Shown one piece after another: positions 8,075 to 15,903 of a DNA stretch of 64,000 nt. The stretch's first letter is position 1. Each line of letters opens with the position of its first letter. The position numbers and the translations under genes were made by a program. Below the pieces are notes generated by a model. The model saw nothing but the letters and a program-made list of their open reading frames with translations. It was not told where the DNA came from and searched no databases. Location of the stretch: contig NZ_SOAU01000001.1 in NCBI RefSeq assembly GCF_004364865.1, positions 1,736,001 to 1,800,000 of the forward strand, in the 5' to 3' direction. This DNA is from Ilumatobacter fluminis. Lineage in GTDB: Bacteria > Actinomycetota > Acidimicrobiia > Acidimicrobiales > Ilumatobacteraceae.

Positions 8075-9277
8075 TCAGCCCACCGGCGCGGCTCGTCGCA
8101 TGATGCGCCGCCCGAGGCTGGACTTGTGGACCTCGTCGGCGCCGTCGTAGATGCGGGCGGCGCGCTCGTGGCGGTACCAGTACGCCAGCACCGTGTCGTC
8201 GGTGACGCCGAGCGCACCGTGCACCTGGATGGCGGTGTCGACGGCCCTGAGCATCGTGTTCGCGACCGTGAACTTGATCGCCGAGATCTCGTCGCGGGCG
8301 GCCTTTGCGCCGTGGCGGTCGATCATCCAGGCGGCGTGCAGGGTGAGGAGGCGAGCGCTGCGGATCTCGGCCGACAGCTCGGCCGCCCAGTGCTGGATCA
8401 CCTGTTTGTCGGCCAGCGTGCTGCCATCCGGTTCGATCACTCGCTCGTTGGCGTAGGCGCACATCATCTCGAATGCCCGCTGGGCGATCCCGAGCCAACG
8501 CATGCAGTGATGGATGCGGCCGGGGCCGAGTCGCTCCTGGGCGATCGCGAAGCCACCACCGCGCGGGCCGAGGAGGTTCCCCTCCGGGACCCGGCAACCC
8601 TGATAGATCACTTCGGCATGGCTCGCCCAGCCCTCGCCGGCGTGGCCCATCACACTGACGTTGCGCACGAGGCCGAAGCCCGGTGTGTCGGTCGGGACGA
8701 TGATCATGCTCGCCCGCCGATGCACCGGTGCGTCGGGGTCGGTGACGGCCATCACGATCGCGAAGGCCGCACCGTCGGCCGACGAGCTGAACCACTTCTG
8801 ACCGTTGACGACCCATTCGCCCCGCTCGAGCACCGCGGTGGTCTCGAGCAGGGTCGGGTTCGAGCCGGCGGTGTTCGGTTCGGTCATCGAGAAGCACGAG
8901 CGGATCTCACCTGCCACCAATGGCCGCAGCCATCGTTCGTGCTGTTCGTTGGTGCCGAACATGTGGAGGATCTCGACGTTGCCGGCGTCGGGGGCCTGGG
9001 TACCGAACACACTCATGCCGAGCGGGCTGCGACCCACCGCTTCGGCGAAGAGGCCGTGGTCGACCATCGACAAGCCGAGGCCGCCGTACTCGACGGGGTG
9101 GTTCGGCGCCCAGAGGCCCATCTGCTTGACCTTCGCCTGAGCGGCGGCGACGCCCTCGGCGAGCGTCGCGTCGTCGCCGTGCAGCATCTCGCCCTCGAGC
9201 GGGATGACCTCGCGGTCCATGAACTCGCGGATCATCTCCAGACGAACCGTCATCTCCTCCGACACGTCGAAATTCAC
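8075..9277 (-). CDS. Acyl-CoA dehydrogenase family protein
   Basis: FAD-dependent oxidation of an acyl-CoA thioester. The 400 residues show the full family pattern. The FAD/substrate loop is CFSMTEPNTAGSNPT, followed by WVVNGQKWFSSSADGA, the C-terminal helical bundle (QVHGALGVTDDTVLAYWYRHERAARIYDGADEVHKSSLGRRI) here broken into its recognisable parts, and the start VNFDVSEEM. The GADEVH segment near the end resembles the ACAD10/11 group more than short-chain enzymes. GTG at 9277 has a strong Shine-Dalgarno sequence (GAGAGGAAG), which decides it over the longer frame from 9361. Exact substrate unknown. Confidence 0.9.
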   Translation of the reverse strand: MNFDVSEEMTVRLEMIREFMDREVIPLEGEMLHGDDATLAEGVAAAQAKVKQMGLWAPNHPVEYGGLGLSMVDHGLFAEAVGRSPLGMSVFGTQAPDAGNVEILHMFGTNEQHERWLRPLVAGEIRSCFSMTEPNTAGSNPTLLETTAVLERGEWVVNGQKWFSSSADGAAFAIVMAVTDPDAPVHRRASMIIVPTDTPGFGLVRNVSVMGHAGEGWASHAEVIYQGCRVPEGNLLGPRGGGFAIAQERLGPGRIHHCMRWLGIAQRAFEMMCAYANERVIEPDGSTLADKQVIQHWAAELSAEIRSARLLTLHAAWMIDRHGAKAARDEISAIKFTVANTMLRAVDTAIQVHGALGVTDDTVLAYWYRHERAARIYDGADEVHKSSLGRRIMRRAAPVG

Positions 9278-9362
9278 GCCGATCTTCCTCTCGCTCGCAG
9301 CCGTGCGGCCAACGGTACGAGTCGCCAGGTTCACCGCACAGGGCCGTTCGCCCCTGATCACC

Positions 9363-10721
9363 TCAGACGGCGGCGATGTCGTCGGGCGTGAGGGTGGTCA
9401 GGTCGTGGCGGGTCGGGGCGTCGACGTCGGCGAGGCGGACGGCGTGGAGAGCGACGGCCTGTTCGAACACGTTGCGCACGAAGCGGGCGTTGCCGAACCC
9501 GCGGTCTCGCGGCTCTGCGGCGATCACCTCGTGGAGCCGGCGGGCGGCATCGGCGTCGAGGTGATACTCCTGCCTCTTGGCGATCAGACCGAAGATCGCC
9601 ACCAGCTCGTCGGTGGTGTAGTCGGGGAACGCGAGCGTGCGGGCGAACCGACTGTCGAGGCCGGGGTTGCTGTCGATCAGCTCCTGCATCTCGTCCGGGT
9701 AGCCCGCCACGATGACGGCGAGGTCGTCGCGATGGTCTTCCATGAACTTGACCAGCGTGTCGATCGCCTCACGACCGAAGTCGTTCTCGCCGCCGCGGGC
9801 GAGCGCGTACGCCTCGTCGATCAGCACGGTGCCGCCGAGCGCCGACTCGAGCACGGCTCGCGTCTTCGTCGCCGTCTGGCCGACATAGCCGGCGACCAGC
9901 GACGAGCGATCGGTCTCGACCAGGTGGCCCTTCGACAGCACGTCGAGACTGCGGTACACCTCCGACAACAGTCTCGCCACCGTCGTCTTGCCGGTGCCGG
10001 GGTTGCCGACGAACACGATGTGGCGGCTCGTCTCGATGACGGGCAGGCCGTGCTCGGCCCGGAGCGTCTGGACGCGAATGAGGCTGGTGAGTCGACGCAC
10101 CTCGCCCTTCACGTGGTCGAGCCCGATCAGCTCGTCGAGCTCGGCGAGCACGTCCTCGACCGGTCGAGCGGGCTCGGGTTCGGGCTCGGACGCCTGCGGT
10201 GACGGATCGCTCGCCGCCGGACCCACCGCTGCGGCCGCTCCCGGTCGGGCGACGCCGGCGGCGTCGAAGCCGGCGAGCAACGTGGCGCGGAACCGGTCGA
10301 TCGCGGCGATCTCGTCGGTCGAGGGCACCAGGTCGAGAGCCGCTGTGGCGTGGGCCAGCTCCATCGCCTTGCCGTAGTACACGCTCGCCCGGGCGGTGCC
10401 GTCGCGGGCGTCGGCGCGGACGAGCAGGTCGAACAGGGTGCTCGGACTCGCCAACCAGCCGTCGTCGGAGCGCAGGAGGTCGCTCGCACGGAGCTGATGG
10501 GCGGTGACCAGGACCGGCGGGTCGAGTCGTGCTCCGATCGCGTCGAGCCAGCCCTCGAGTTCGTCGGTGGTGAAACGGCCGTCTGCGGCCAACACGGCCG
10601 TGACGATGTTTCGCGCCTCGATCGTGCAGTCGGCTGCGTGATCCCGTCCCGACAACGCACCGAGCGCCGCGGTGACGTCGTCCACGAACGACTCGGCGTA
10701 GGGCAGCAACGGGGTGGCCAT
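9363..10721 (-). CDS. CbbX/CfxQ-type AAA+ ATPase with N-terminal helical domain
   Basis: AAA+ ATPase of the CbbX/EccA/SpoVK group, whose members remodel protein complexes. The N-terminal 200 residues are a helical domain (it contains VLAADGRFTTDELEGWLDAI, reminiscent of TerB-like folds) followed by a Pro/Glu-rich linker. The AAA core has Walker A GNPGTGKTT, Walker B GTVLIDEAYAL and sensor-like DSRFARTLAFPDYT. No Rubisco or type VII secretion gene is in the window, so the target is unknown. TACGCT (plus-strand 10730-10735) lies eight bases before the ATG, suggesting a leaderless message. It is divergent from the MoxR gene. Confidence 0.88.
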   Translation of the reverse strand: MATPLLPYAESFVDDVTAALGALSGRDHAADCTIEARNIVTAVLAADGRFTTDELEGWLDAIGARLDPPVLVTAHQLRASDLLRSDDGWLASPSTLFDLLVRADARDGTARASVYYGKAMELAHATAALDLVPSTDEIAAIDRFRATLLAGFDAAGVARPGAAAAVGPAASDPSPQASEPEPEPARPVEDVLAELDELIGLDHVKGEVRRLTSLIRVQTLRAEHGLPVIETSRHIVFVGNPGTGKTTVARLLSEVYRSLDVLSKGHLVETDRSSLVAGYVGQTATKTRAVLESALGGTVLIDEAYALARGGENDFGREAIDTLVKFMEDHRDDLAVIVAGYPDEMQELIDSNPGLDSRFARTLAFPDYTTDELVAIFGLIAKRQEYHLDADAARRLHEVIAAEPRDRGFGNARFVRNVFEQAVALHAVRLADVDAPTRHDLTTLTPDDIAAV

Positions 10722-10766
10722 CGTCGAGCAGCGTAAACGCTGTGTCGGATCCCACGTCGTTTCCGA

Positions 10767-10797
10767 TTGACCCTGCGGTCAAGCAGGGGAGTAGCGT
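10767..10797 (+). promoter_or_regulatory. Promoter with overlapping palindrome upstream of the MoxR gene
   Basis: TTGACC at 10767-10772 and TAGCGT at 10792-10797 could be -35 and -10 elements, although the 19-bp spacing is long. The -35 hexamer is one arm of a perfect palindrome, TTGACC-CTGC-GGTCAA (10767-10782), a plausible repressor site. The -10 ends nine bases before the ATG at 10807. Confidence 0.5.
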
Positions 10798-10806
10798 CGT
10801 CGACAT

Positions 10807-11685
10807 ATGGCAGCTGAAGTCGCGAACCGTTTCGAGAGCGTGCCTCAGGTCCGAGAGGGTCTGAAGTCGGTCAACTACCTCGCCGACGAGGGCATCGCCG
10901 GTGTGGCGTACCTCGCCGACCGGCTCGGCAAGCCGGTGCTCGTCGAAGGGCCGGCGGGCACGGGCAAGACCCAGCTCGCCAAGTCGATCGCCGAGATGAC
11001 CGGCGCCCGGCTCATCCGCCTGCAGTGCTACGAAGGCCTCGACGAGAGCAAAGCCTTGTACGAGTGGAACTACAAGAAGCAGCTGCTCCGCATCCAGGCC
11101 GACAAGAACTCCGACTCCTGGTCGGAGGTCCACGACGACATCTTCTCCGACGAGTTCCTGCTGACCCGTCCGTTGCTCGAGGCGATCTCGGCCGACGATC
11201 CCGTCGTGCTCCTGATCGACGAGGTCGACCGCGTCGAGGTCGAGACCGAGGCGCTCCTGCTCGAGATCCTCTCCGACTACCAGGTGTCGATCCCCGAGTT
11301 GGGCACGATCGAGGCCAAGCAGATCCCGATGGTGTTCCTGACGTCGAACAACACCCGTGAGCTCTCCGAAGCGCTCAAGCGTCGCTGTCTCTACCTCCAC
11401 GTCGACTACCCGTCGATGGATCGCGAGAAGGAGATCGTGCTCACCAAGGTGCCCGACATCACCGAGCACCTGGCCGACCAGGTCGCCCGCATCGTCCGGT
11501 CGATCCGCATGCTCGACCTCAAGAAGGCGCCCAGCGTCTCCGAAACCCTCGACTGGGCCCGCACCCTGCTGCTGCTCAACATCGACACGATCGACGAGGC
11601 AACGGCCAAGGAGACCCTGCACATCCTCCTCAAGTACCAGACCGACATCGCCAAGGCGGTGAAGGAGCTCGATGTCGAGGAGTGA
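10807..11685 (+). CDS. MoxR/CoxD-type AAA+ ATPase
   Basis: AAA+ chaperone of the MoxR family, which works with VWA proteins to mature enzyme complexes. The 292 residues contain Walker A EGPAGTGKTQLAKS, Walker B VVLLIDEVDRVE, sensor 1 MVFLTSNNTRELSEALKRRC, and the arginine-rich region after it. The Walker A-to-B spacing and EVD signature match the CoxD branch. The VWA protein follows 33 bp downstream on the same strand, the usual pairing. No carbon monoxide dehydrogenase genes are in the window, so the client is unknown. Confidence 0.92.
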   Translation: MAAEVANRFESVPQVREGLKSVNYLADEGIAGVAYLADRLGKPVLVEGPAGTGKTQLAKSIAEMTGARLIRLQCYEGLDESKALYEWNYKKQLLRIQADKNSDSWSEVHDDIFSDEFLLTRPLLEAISADDPVVLLIDEVDRVEVETEALLLEILSDYQVSIPELGTIEAKQIPMVFLTSNNTRELSEALKRRCLYLHVDYPSMDREKEIVLTKVPDITEHLADQVARIVRSIRMLDLKKAPSVSETLDWARTLLLLNIDTIDEATAKETLHILLKYQTDIAKAVKELDVEE

Positions 11686-11718
11686 TCACTCCTCGACGCC
11701 AGTGACGGAGGCTCCTCG

Positions 11719-13206
11719 ATGAGCGCGCCCACCAACACCAACATCCACGGTCAGCCGACCGGGTCGATGCTCGACCTGCTGAACGGCTTCGTCGTCGAAC
11801 TCCGCAATGCCGGACTCCCGGTGAGCCTCACCGAGAACCTCGACGCGATGGAGGCGGTGCAGCACATCCCGATCGACGACCGCGAGGCGTTCAAGTACGC
11901 GCTCGGGGCAACCCTCATCAAGAACAACTCGCACTGGCGGGCGTTCGAAACGGTCTTCGAGGTCTACTTCTCGTTGCGCGGCACCGAGTACAAGCTGACC
12001 GACGCCGACGACTCCGACTTCGACGACCTGTGGCGCGAGATGCAGGAGCAACAGGGCGACGAGGGGCAGGGCGCCGACGGCTCCGGCTCGATGGACGCCA
12101 TGACGCCCGAAGAAATCGCGCAGATGCTCATGCAGGCGCTCCTCAACGGCGACCAGGCGATGATGCGGGCGCTCGCTCGTCAGGCGGTCAAGCGCTTCGC
12201 CGGCATGGAGCCCGGCCGCCCGGTCGGCGGCACCTACTACCTTTACCGCACACTGCGGAACCTCGATCTCGACGGGATGATGGACAAGCTCATGGAACAG
12301 GCGGCCGAACAGGCCGGCGGTGAGCTCACCAACCTCGAGGAGCGGCTCGAGCACGACGAGTTCGAGCACCGCATCGAGGAGTTCAAGCAGGAGATCGAGG
12401 CCGAGATCCGCCGCCGGCTCGTGGCCGACCGCGGCGTCGAGGCGATGGCCAAGACGCTCCGCAAGCCGCTCCCCGAAGACGTCGAGTTCATGCACGCCAG
12501 CCGTGAGGAGATGCAGAGCCTGAAGAAGGCGCTGCAGCCGCTCACCCGCAAGCTCGCAGCCCGCCTGGCCCGCAAGCGCAAGCACGGCCGCAAGGGCCCA
12601 CTCGACTTCCGCAACACCGTGCGGCATTCACTCAGCTACGGCGGTGTGCCGGCCGAGCCGAAGTTCAAGTACCCGCGCCCGGCCAAGCCGGAGTTGATGG
12701 TCGTCGCCGACATCTCCGGTTCGGTTGCCGCGTTCGCACGGTTCACGCTCATGCTCGTGTACGCGATCCAGGGTCAGTTCTCGAAGGTGCGGTCGTTCGT
12801 CTTCATCGACGGCATCGACGAGGTCACCGATTTCTTCAAGGGCACCGACGACATCCAGGAAGCGATCCACCGGGTGAACACCGAGGCCGACGTGGTGTGG
12901 GTCGACGGTCACTCCGACTACGGGCACGCATTCGAGGTGTTCTGGGAACGCTACGGCAAAGACGTCGGTCCGAAGACGACCGTGCTGCTGCTGGGCGACG
13001 CCCGGAACAACTATCACGCCAGTCAGTCGTGGGTGGTCAAGGAGATCCAGCACAAGGCACGCCACGTCTACTGGCTCAACCCCGAACCGAAGTCGTACTG
13101 GAACACCGGCGACTCGATCGTGGGCGACTACGGCGCGCACACCGACGGCGTGTTCGAGTGTCGCAACCTGCGTCAACTCGAAGCGTTCGTCGAGAAACTC
13201 GCCTGA
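11719..13206 (+). CDS. CoxE-like VWA domain protein
   Basis: Partner of the preceding MoxR ATPase. It has an N-terminal helical region (about residues 15-90), an acidic, Gln/Asp-rich linker (about 95-140), a charged middle helical region, and a C-terminal von Willebrand A domain starting near ELMVVADISGSVAAF. That motif supplies the DxSxS part of the metal-binding MIDAS site. The 495-residue length fits CoxE-type proteins. A GGAGG sequence precedes the ATG at 11719. MoxR/VWA pairs are known as metal-insertion or complex-remodelling machines. Confidence 0.9.
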   Translation: MSAPTNTNIHGQPTGSMLDLLNGFVVELRNAGLPVSLTENLDAMEAVQHIPIDDREAFKYALGATLIKNNSHWRAFETVFEVYFSLRGTEYKLTDADDSDFDDLWREMQEQQGDEGQGADGSGSMDAMTPEEIAQMLMQALLNGDQAMMRALARQAVKRFAGMEPGRPVGGTYYLYRTLRNLDLDGMMDKLMEQAAEQAGGELTNLEERLEHDEFEHRIEEFKQEIEAEIRRRLVADRGVEAMAKTLRKPLPEDVEFMHASREEMQSLKKALQPLTRKLAARLARKRKHGRKGPLDFRNTVRHSLSYGGVPAEPKFKYPRPAKPELMVVADISGSVAAFARFTLMLVYAIQGQFSKVRSFVFIDGIDEVTDFFKGTDDIQEAIHRVNTEADVVWVDGHSDYGHAFEVFWERYGKDVGPKTTVLLLGDARNNYHASQSWVVKEIQHKARHVYWLNPEPKSYWNTGDSIVGDYGAHTDGVFECRNLRQLEAFVEKLA

Positions 13207-13240
13207 CCCGGGTCGGGTGATCTCCGGAAACGTCGACTCC

Positions 13241-13377
13241 GTCGCCGTTCCCTGCGACACCCGACCCGTTGGGTTCGTCGCCGTTCCCTGCGACACCCGA
13301 CCCGTTGGGTTCGTCGCCGTTCCCTGCGACACCCGACCCGTTGGGTTCGTCGTTGTTCCCTGCGACACCCGACCCGT
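13241..13377. repeat. 36-bp tandem repeat, 3.8 copies
   Basis: Three near-identical 36-bp units (13241-13276, 13277-13312, 13313-13348) and a fourth of 29 bp (13349-13377), built on CCCTGCGACACCCGACCCGT. The unit length is a multiple of three and keeps all frames open, so it would read as VAVPCDTRPVGF in frame with the downstream gene. There are no unique spacers. A nearby CGGGTCGGGTG (about 13209-13219) is the inverse of the CACCCGACCCG core. Confidence 0.95.
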
Positions 13378-13405
13378 CTGTCGGCGACTGGGTAGGGTGC
13401 CCGCC

Positions 13406-13786
13406 ATGAGTGGGAAACGGTTCGGGATTTCGTACGGCTCGTTCAACCGAGCCCTGTTGACGGTGCTCGGCATGGGGCCGGAGCGGAGCCATGTGACGGT
13501 GTCCGACGACACGGTGACGGTGCGGATGGGATGGGCGTTCCGATCCGACATCCCGCGCTCGGCCGTGACGTCGGCTCGACTCGACGACGACAAGATCTGG
13601 GGATGGGGCGTGCACGGTTGGGGCGCGAAGTGGCTGGTCAACGGTTCGTCGAGCGGTGTCGTCCGTCTCGACCTCGACCCGGCCGTGCCCAGCAAGGTCG
13701 GACCGTTCGGTGTCGGCCTGCGGGTGCTCCGTGTCAGCGTCGAGGAGCCGAACGCCCTCGTCGCCCAACTCGCCGCCGACGGCTGA
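13406..13786 (+). CDS. Hypothetical protein, beta-rich
   Basis: A 126-residue soluble protein, predicted mostly beta (HVTVSDDTVTVRMGWAFRSD, WGAKWLVNGSSSGVVRLDL), perhaps PH-like; no family recognised with confidence. ATG at 13406 is preceded by TAGGGT (13393-13398), seven bases upstream, supporting a leaderless start. The same frame stays open upstream through the 36-bp repeats to a GTG at 13217, which would add a repetitive 63-residue N-terminus; I consider that unlikely. Confidence 0.65.
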   Translation: MSGKRFGISYGSFNRALLTVLGMGPERSHVTVSDDTVTVRMGWAFRSDIPRSAVTSARLDDDKIWGWGVHGWGAKWLVNGSSSGVVRLDLDPAVPSKVGPFGVGLRVLRVSVEEPNALVAQLAADG

Positions 13787-13795
13787 ACCCCGGCG

Positions 13796-14509
13796 TCAGC
13801 TCGTCACGACGGTCATGACCTGATCGAGCGCCTTGCGCTGCAGATCGGGCACCAGGCAGCCGTCGACCGGGTAGCCGATCGGGAACAGCACGAACGGCCG
13901 CTCGTTCTCGGGGCGCCCGAGCACCCGGCTCAGGAACGCCATCGGACTCGGCGTGTGGGTGAGGGTTGCGAGTCCGGCGTGATGCAGTGCGGCGACGAAC
14001 AGGCCCGCGGCGATGCCGCACGACTCCTTCACGTAGTAGTGCTTGCGGCGGACCCCCTCGTCGTCGACGCCGAACCGTTCTTCGAAGAGCACGACGATCC
14101 ATGGTGCGAACTCGAGGAACTCCTTGTGCCAGTCGGTGCCGAGCGGTGCGAGTTCGCGGCGCCACTCGTCGTTGATCCGACCGCCCTCGTAGTTCTGCCG
14201 TTCCTCGTCCTCGGCGGCTCGTCGGATCTCGCGTTTGATGGTCGGATCGCCGGTGACGACGAAGCGCCACGGCTGATGGTGGGCACCCGACGGTGCCGTG
14301 TTCGCCGTCGCGATCGCCGTCTCGATCAGCTCGATCGGGACCGGTTCGTCAGACAGCATCCGGACCGACCGTCGGCGCGCCATCTCGGCGTGGAACTCGT
14401 CGGCACGCCGCTGCATCTCCGCCGGCTCGAGTCGCCGGAAGTCGAGCGGGACGAAAGGATGCTCGGCGGCGAGCTCAGGAGCGGGGTACGGATACTGGTA
14501 CTCGGCCAC
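13796..14509 (-). CDS. Iodotyrosine deiodinase-like nitroreductase
   Basis: FMN-dependent nitroreductase-fold protein (237 residues) that resembles iodotyrosine deiodinase, the reductive halotyrosine dehalogenase, more than ordinary nitroreductases. The family markers are RRSVRMLSDEPVP, NTAPSGAHHQPWRFVV, HYYVKESCGIAAGLFVAAL, LGRP and the C-terminal PDLQRKALDQ. The three substrate-zwitterion residues of the mammalian enzyme (Glu157, Tyr161, Lys182) have counterparts at E103, Y107 and K129, with a one-residue insertion before the lysine. It starts at GTG 14509. It is convergent with the preceding hypothetical gene. Substrate (iodo-, bromo- or chlorotyrosine) is inferred. Confidence 0.75.
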   Translation of the reverse strand: MAEYQYPYPAPELAAEHPFVPLDFRRLEPAEMQRRADEFHAEMARRRSVRMLSDEPVPIELIETAIATANTAPSGAHHQPWRFVVTGDPTIKREIRRAAEDEERQNYEGGRINDEWRRELAPLGTDWHKEFLEFAPWIVVLFEERFGVDDEGVRRKHYYVKESCGIAAGLFVAALHHAGLATLTHTPSPMAFLSRVLGRPENERPFVLFPIGYPVDGCLVPDLQRKALDQVMTVVTS

Positions 14510-14578
14510 CGGTCCATGGTGGCAGACGGTTCGATCCGCGGCACCGCCCTCGCACCGGCGATCACCGGTCGTCGATGA

Positions 14579-15817
14579 TCAATCGTCGCTCGGAGCGAGC
14601 AGCCGGCTGGCCCGGTCGTAGGTGAGGTAGTTCCAGGCCCAGTTGACGAACACGTTCAGTCGGTTCCGGAATCCGATGAGATACAGCAGGTGCAACGCGA
14701 GCCAGGCCAACCAGCCGATCGGCCCGCTCAGCTTCATCCCGCCGGGCAACTCGGCGACCGCCTGGTTGCGGCCGATGGTTGCCATGGAGCCCTTGTCGGT
14801 GTACTCGAACGTCTCGGTCTGCTCGCCCGCCAGTCGACGTTCGATCTGTCGTGCGACGTGCTTGCCGCCCTGGATGGCGGGCTGGGCCACCTGGGGGAGC
14901 GGCCGGTCGGGATCGACGGCGATGTCGCCGATCGCGAACACATTCGGGTGCTCGGGGACCGACAGGTCGTCGCCGACGATGATTCGGCCACCTCGTCCGA
15001 GTTCGGTGCCGAGCATCTCGGCGACCGGTGCCGCTCGGACGCCGGCGGCCCACACGATCGTGCCCGCCTCGAGCCGCCTGCCGTCCTCGAGCGCGACGGC
15101 GCCCTCGTCGACCGAGGCGATCGGGGTGCCGGTGATCACGTCGACCCCACGTTCTCGCAAGGTCGCTTCGGCTCGGTTGCTCAGTGACTCGTCGAACGTG
15201 CCGAGCACGCGATCGACGGCCTCGACCAGGGTGATTCGCGCCTTCGTCACCGGAAGCGTCGGATAGTCCTTCCGGAGGACGCGGTCGTACAGCTCGGTCA
15301 GCCCGCCGGCCATCTCGACCCCCGTCGGACCACCACCGCACACGACGACGTCGAGTTCGTTCCCGACCTGGTCGTCGAAGGTGGCGTGCTCGAAGGTGGT
15401 CAGGACGTGATCCCGGATGGCCACGGCGTCGGCGACCGACTTCAGCGGCAGGGTGTGGTCGGTGACCCCGTCGATCCCGAAGTCGTGGCTGACGGTGCCT
15501 GCTGCCACGACGAGGGTGTCGAACTCCAACGGTTCACCGCGGGTGGTGGTGACGGTCCGACGATCGAGATCGATGCCGGTGACGGCGGCCACGCGCACTG
15601 CTGCGTTGCGTTGACGTCGGAAGATTCCACGGATCGGGTAGGCGATGTCGTCGGTGTCGAGACCGGCGGTCGCGACTTGGTAGAGCAGCGGCTGGAACGT
15701 GTGGAAGTTGTGGGCGTCGACGACGACGATGTCCACATCGGCGTCGGCCAGACCGCGCACGACGCGGAGCCCGCCGAAGCCTGCGCCGATCACGACGACG
15801 CGGTGGCGTTCGTTCAT
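14579..15817 (-). CDS. ndh: Type II NADH dehydrogenase (NDH-2) family
   Basis: Single-subunit FAD enzyme that passes electrons from NADH to quinone without proton pumping. It has two Rossmann motifs: VVVIGAGFGGLRVVRGL near the N-terminus for FAD, and DVVVCGGGPTGVEMAGGL near residue 160 for NADH. The FAD-contact motif NVFAIGDIA follows. The C-terminal region has the hydrophobic, membrane-binding stretch (GWLAWLALHLLYLIGFRNR) and NWAWNYLTYDRASRL usual for NDH-2. ATG at 15817 has a strong Shine-Dalgarno sequence (GAGGAGG). The longer open frame to 16234 is not real because it runs into the kinase-like gene. Confidence 0.93.
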   Translation of the reverse strand: MNERHRVVVIGAGFGGLRVVRGLADADVDIVVVDAHNFHTFQPLLYQVATAGLDTDDIAYPIRGIFRRQRNAAVRVAAVTGIDLDRRTVTTTRGEPLEFDTLVVAAGTVSHDFGIDGVTDHTLPLKSVADAVAIRDHVLTTFEHATFDDQVGNELDVVVCGGGPTGVEMAGGLTELYDRVLRKDYPTLPVTKARITLVEAVDRVLGTFDESLSNRAEATLRERGVDVITGTPIASVDEGAVALEDGRRLEAGTIVWAAGVRAAPVAEMLGTELGRGGRIIVGDDLSVPEHPNVFAIGDIAVDPDRPLPQVAQPAIQGGKHVARQIERRLAGEQTETFEYTDKGSMATIGRNQAVAELPGGMKLSGPIGWLAWLALHLLYLIGFRNRLNVFVNWAWNYLTYDRASRLLAPSDD

Positions 15818-15903
15818 TGCTGCCTCCTCGGCGGCAGGTGGGGGAGCGCCGCCGAGGGAGACGGTACCCGTCTCGTTCCCCGTCCGAACCCGACGGTCGT
15901 CGG

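Noticed and set aside
13241-13377. Short regular repeats as a CRISPR array
   Set aside because: The 36-bp units abut without unique spacers and no cas genes are present.
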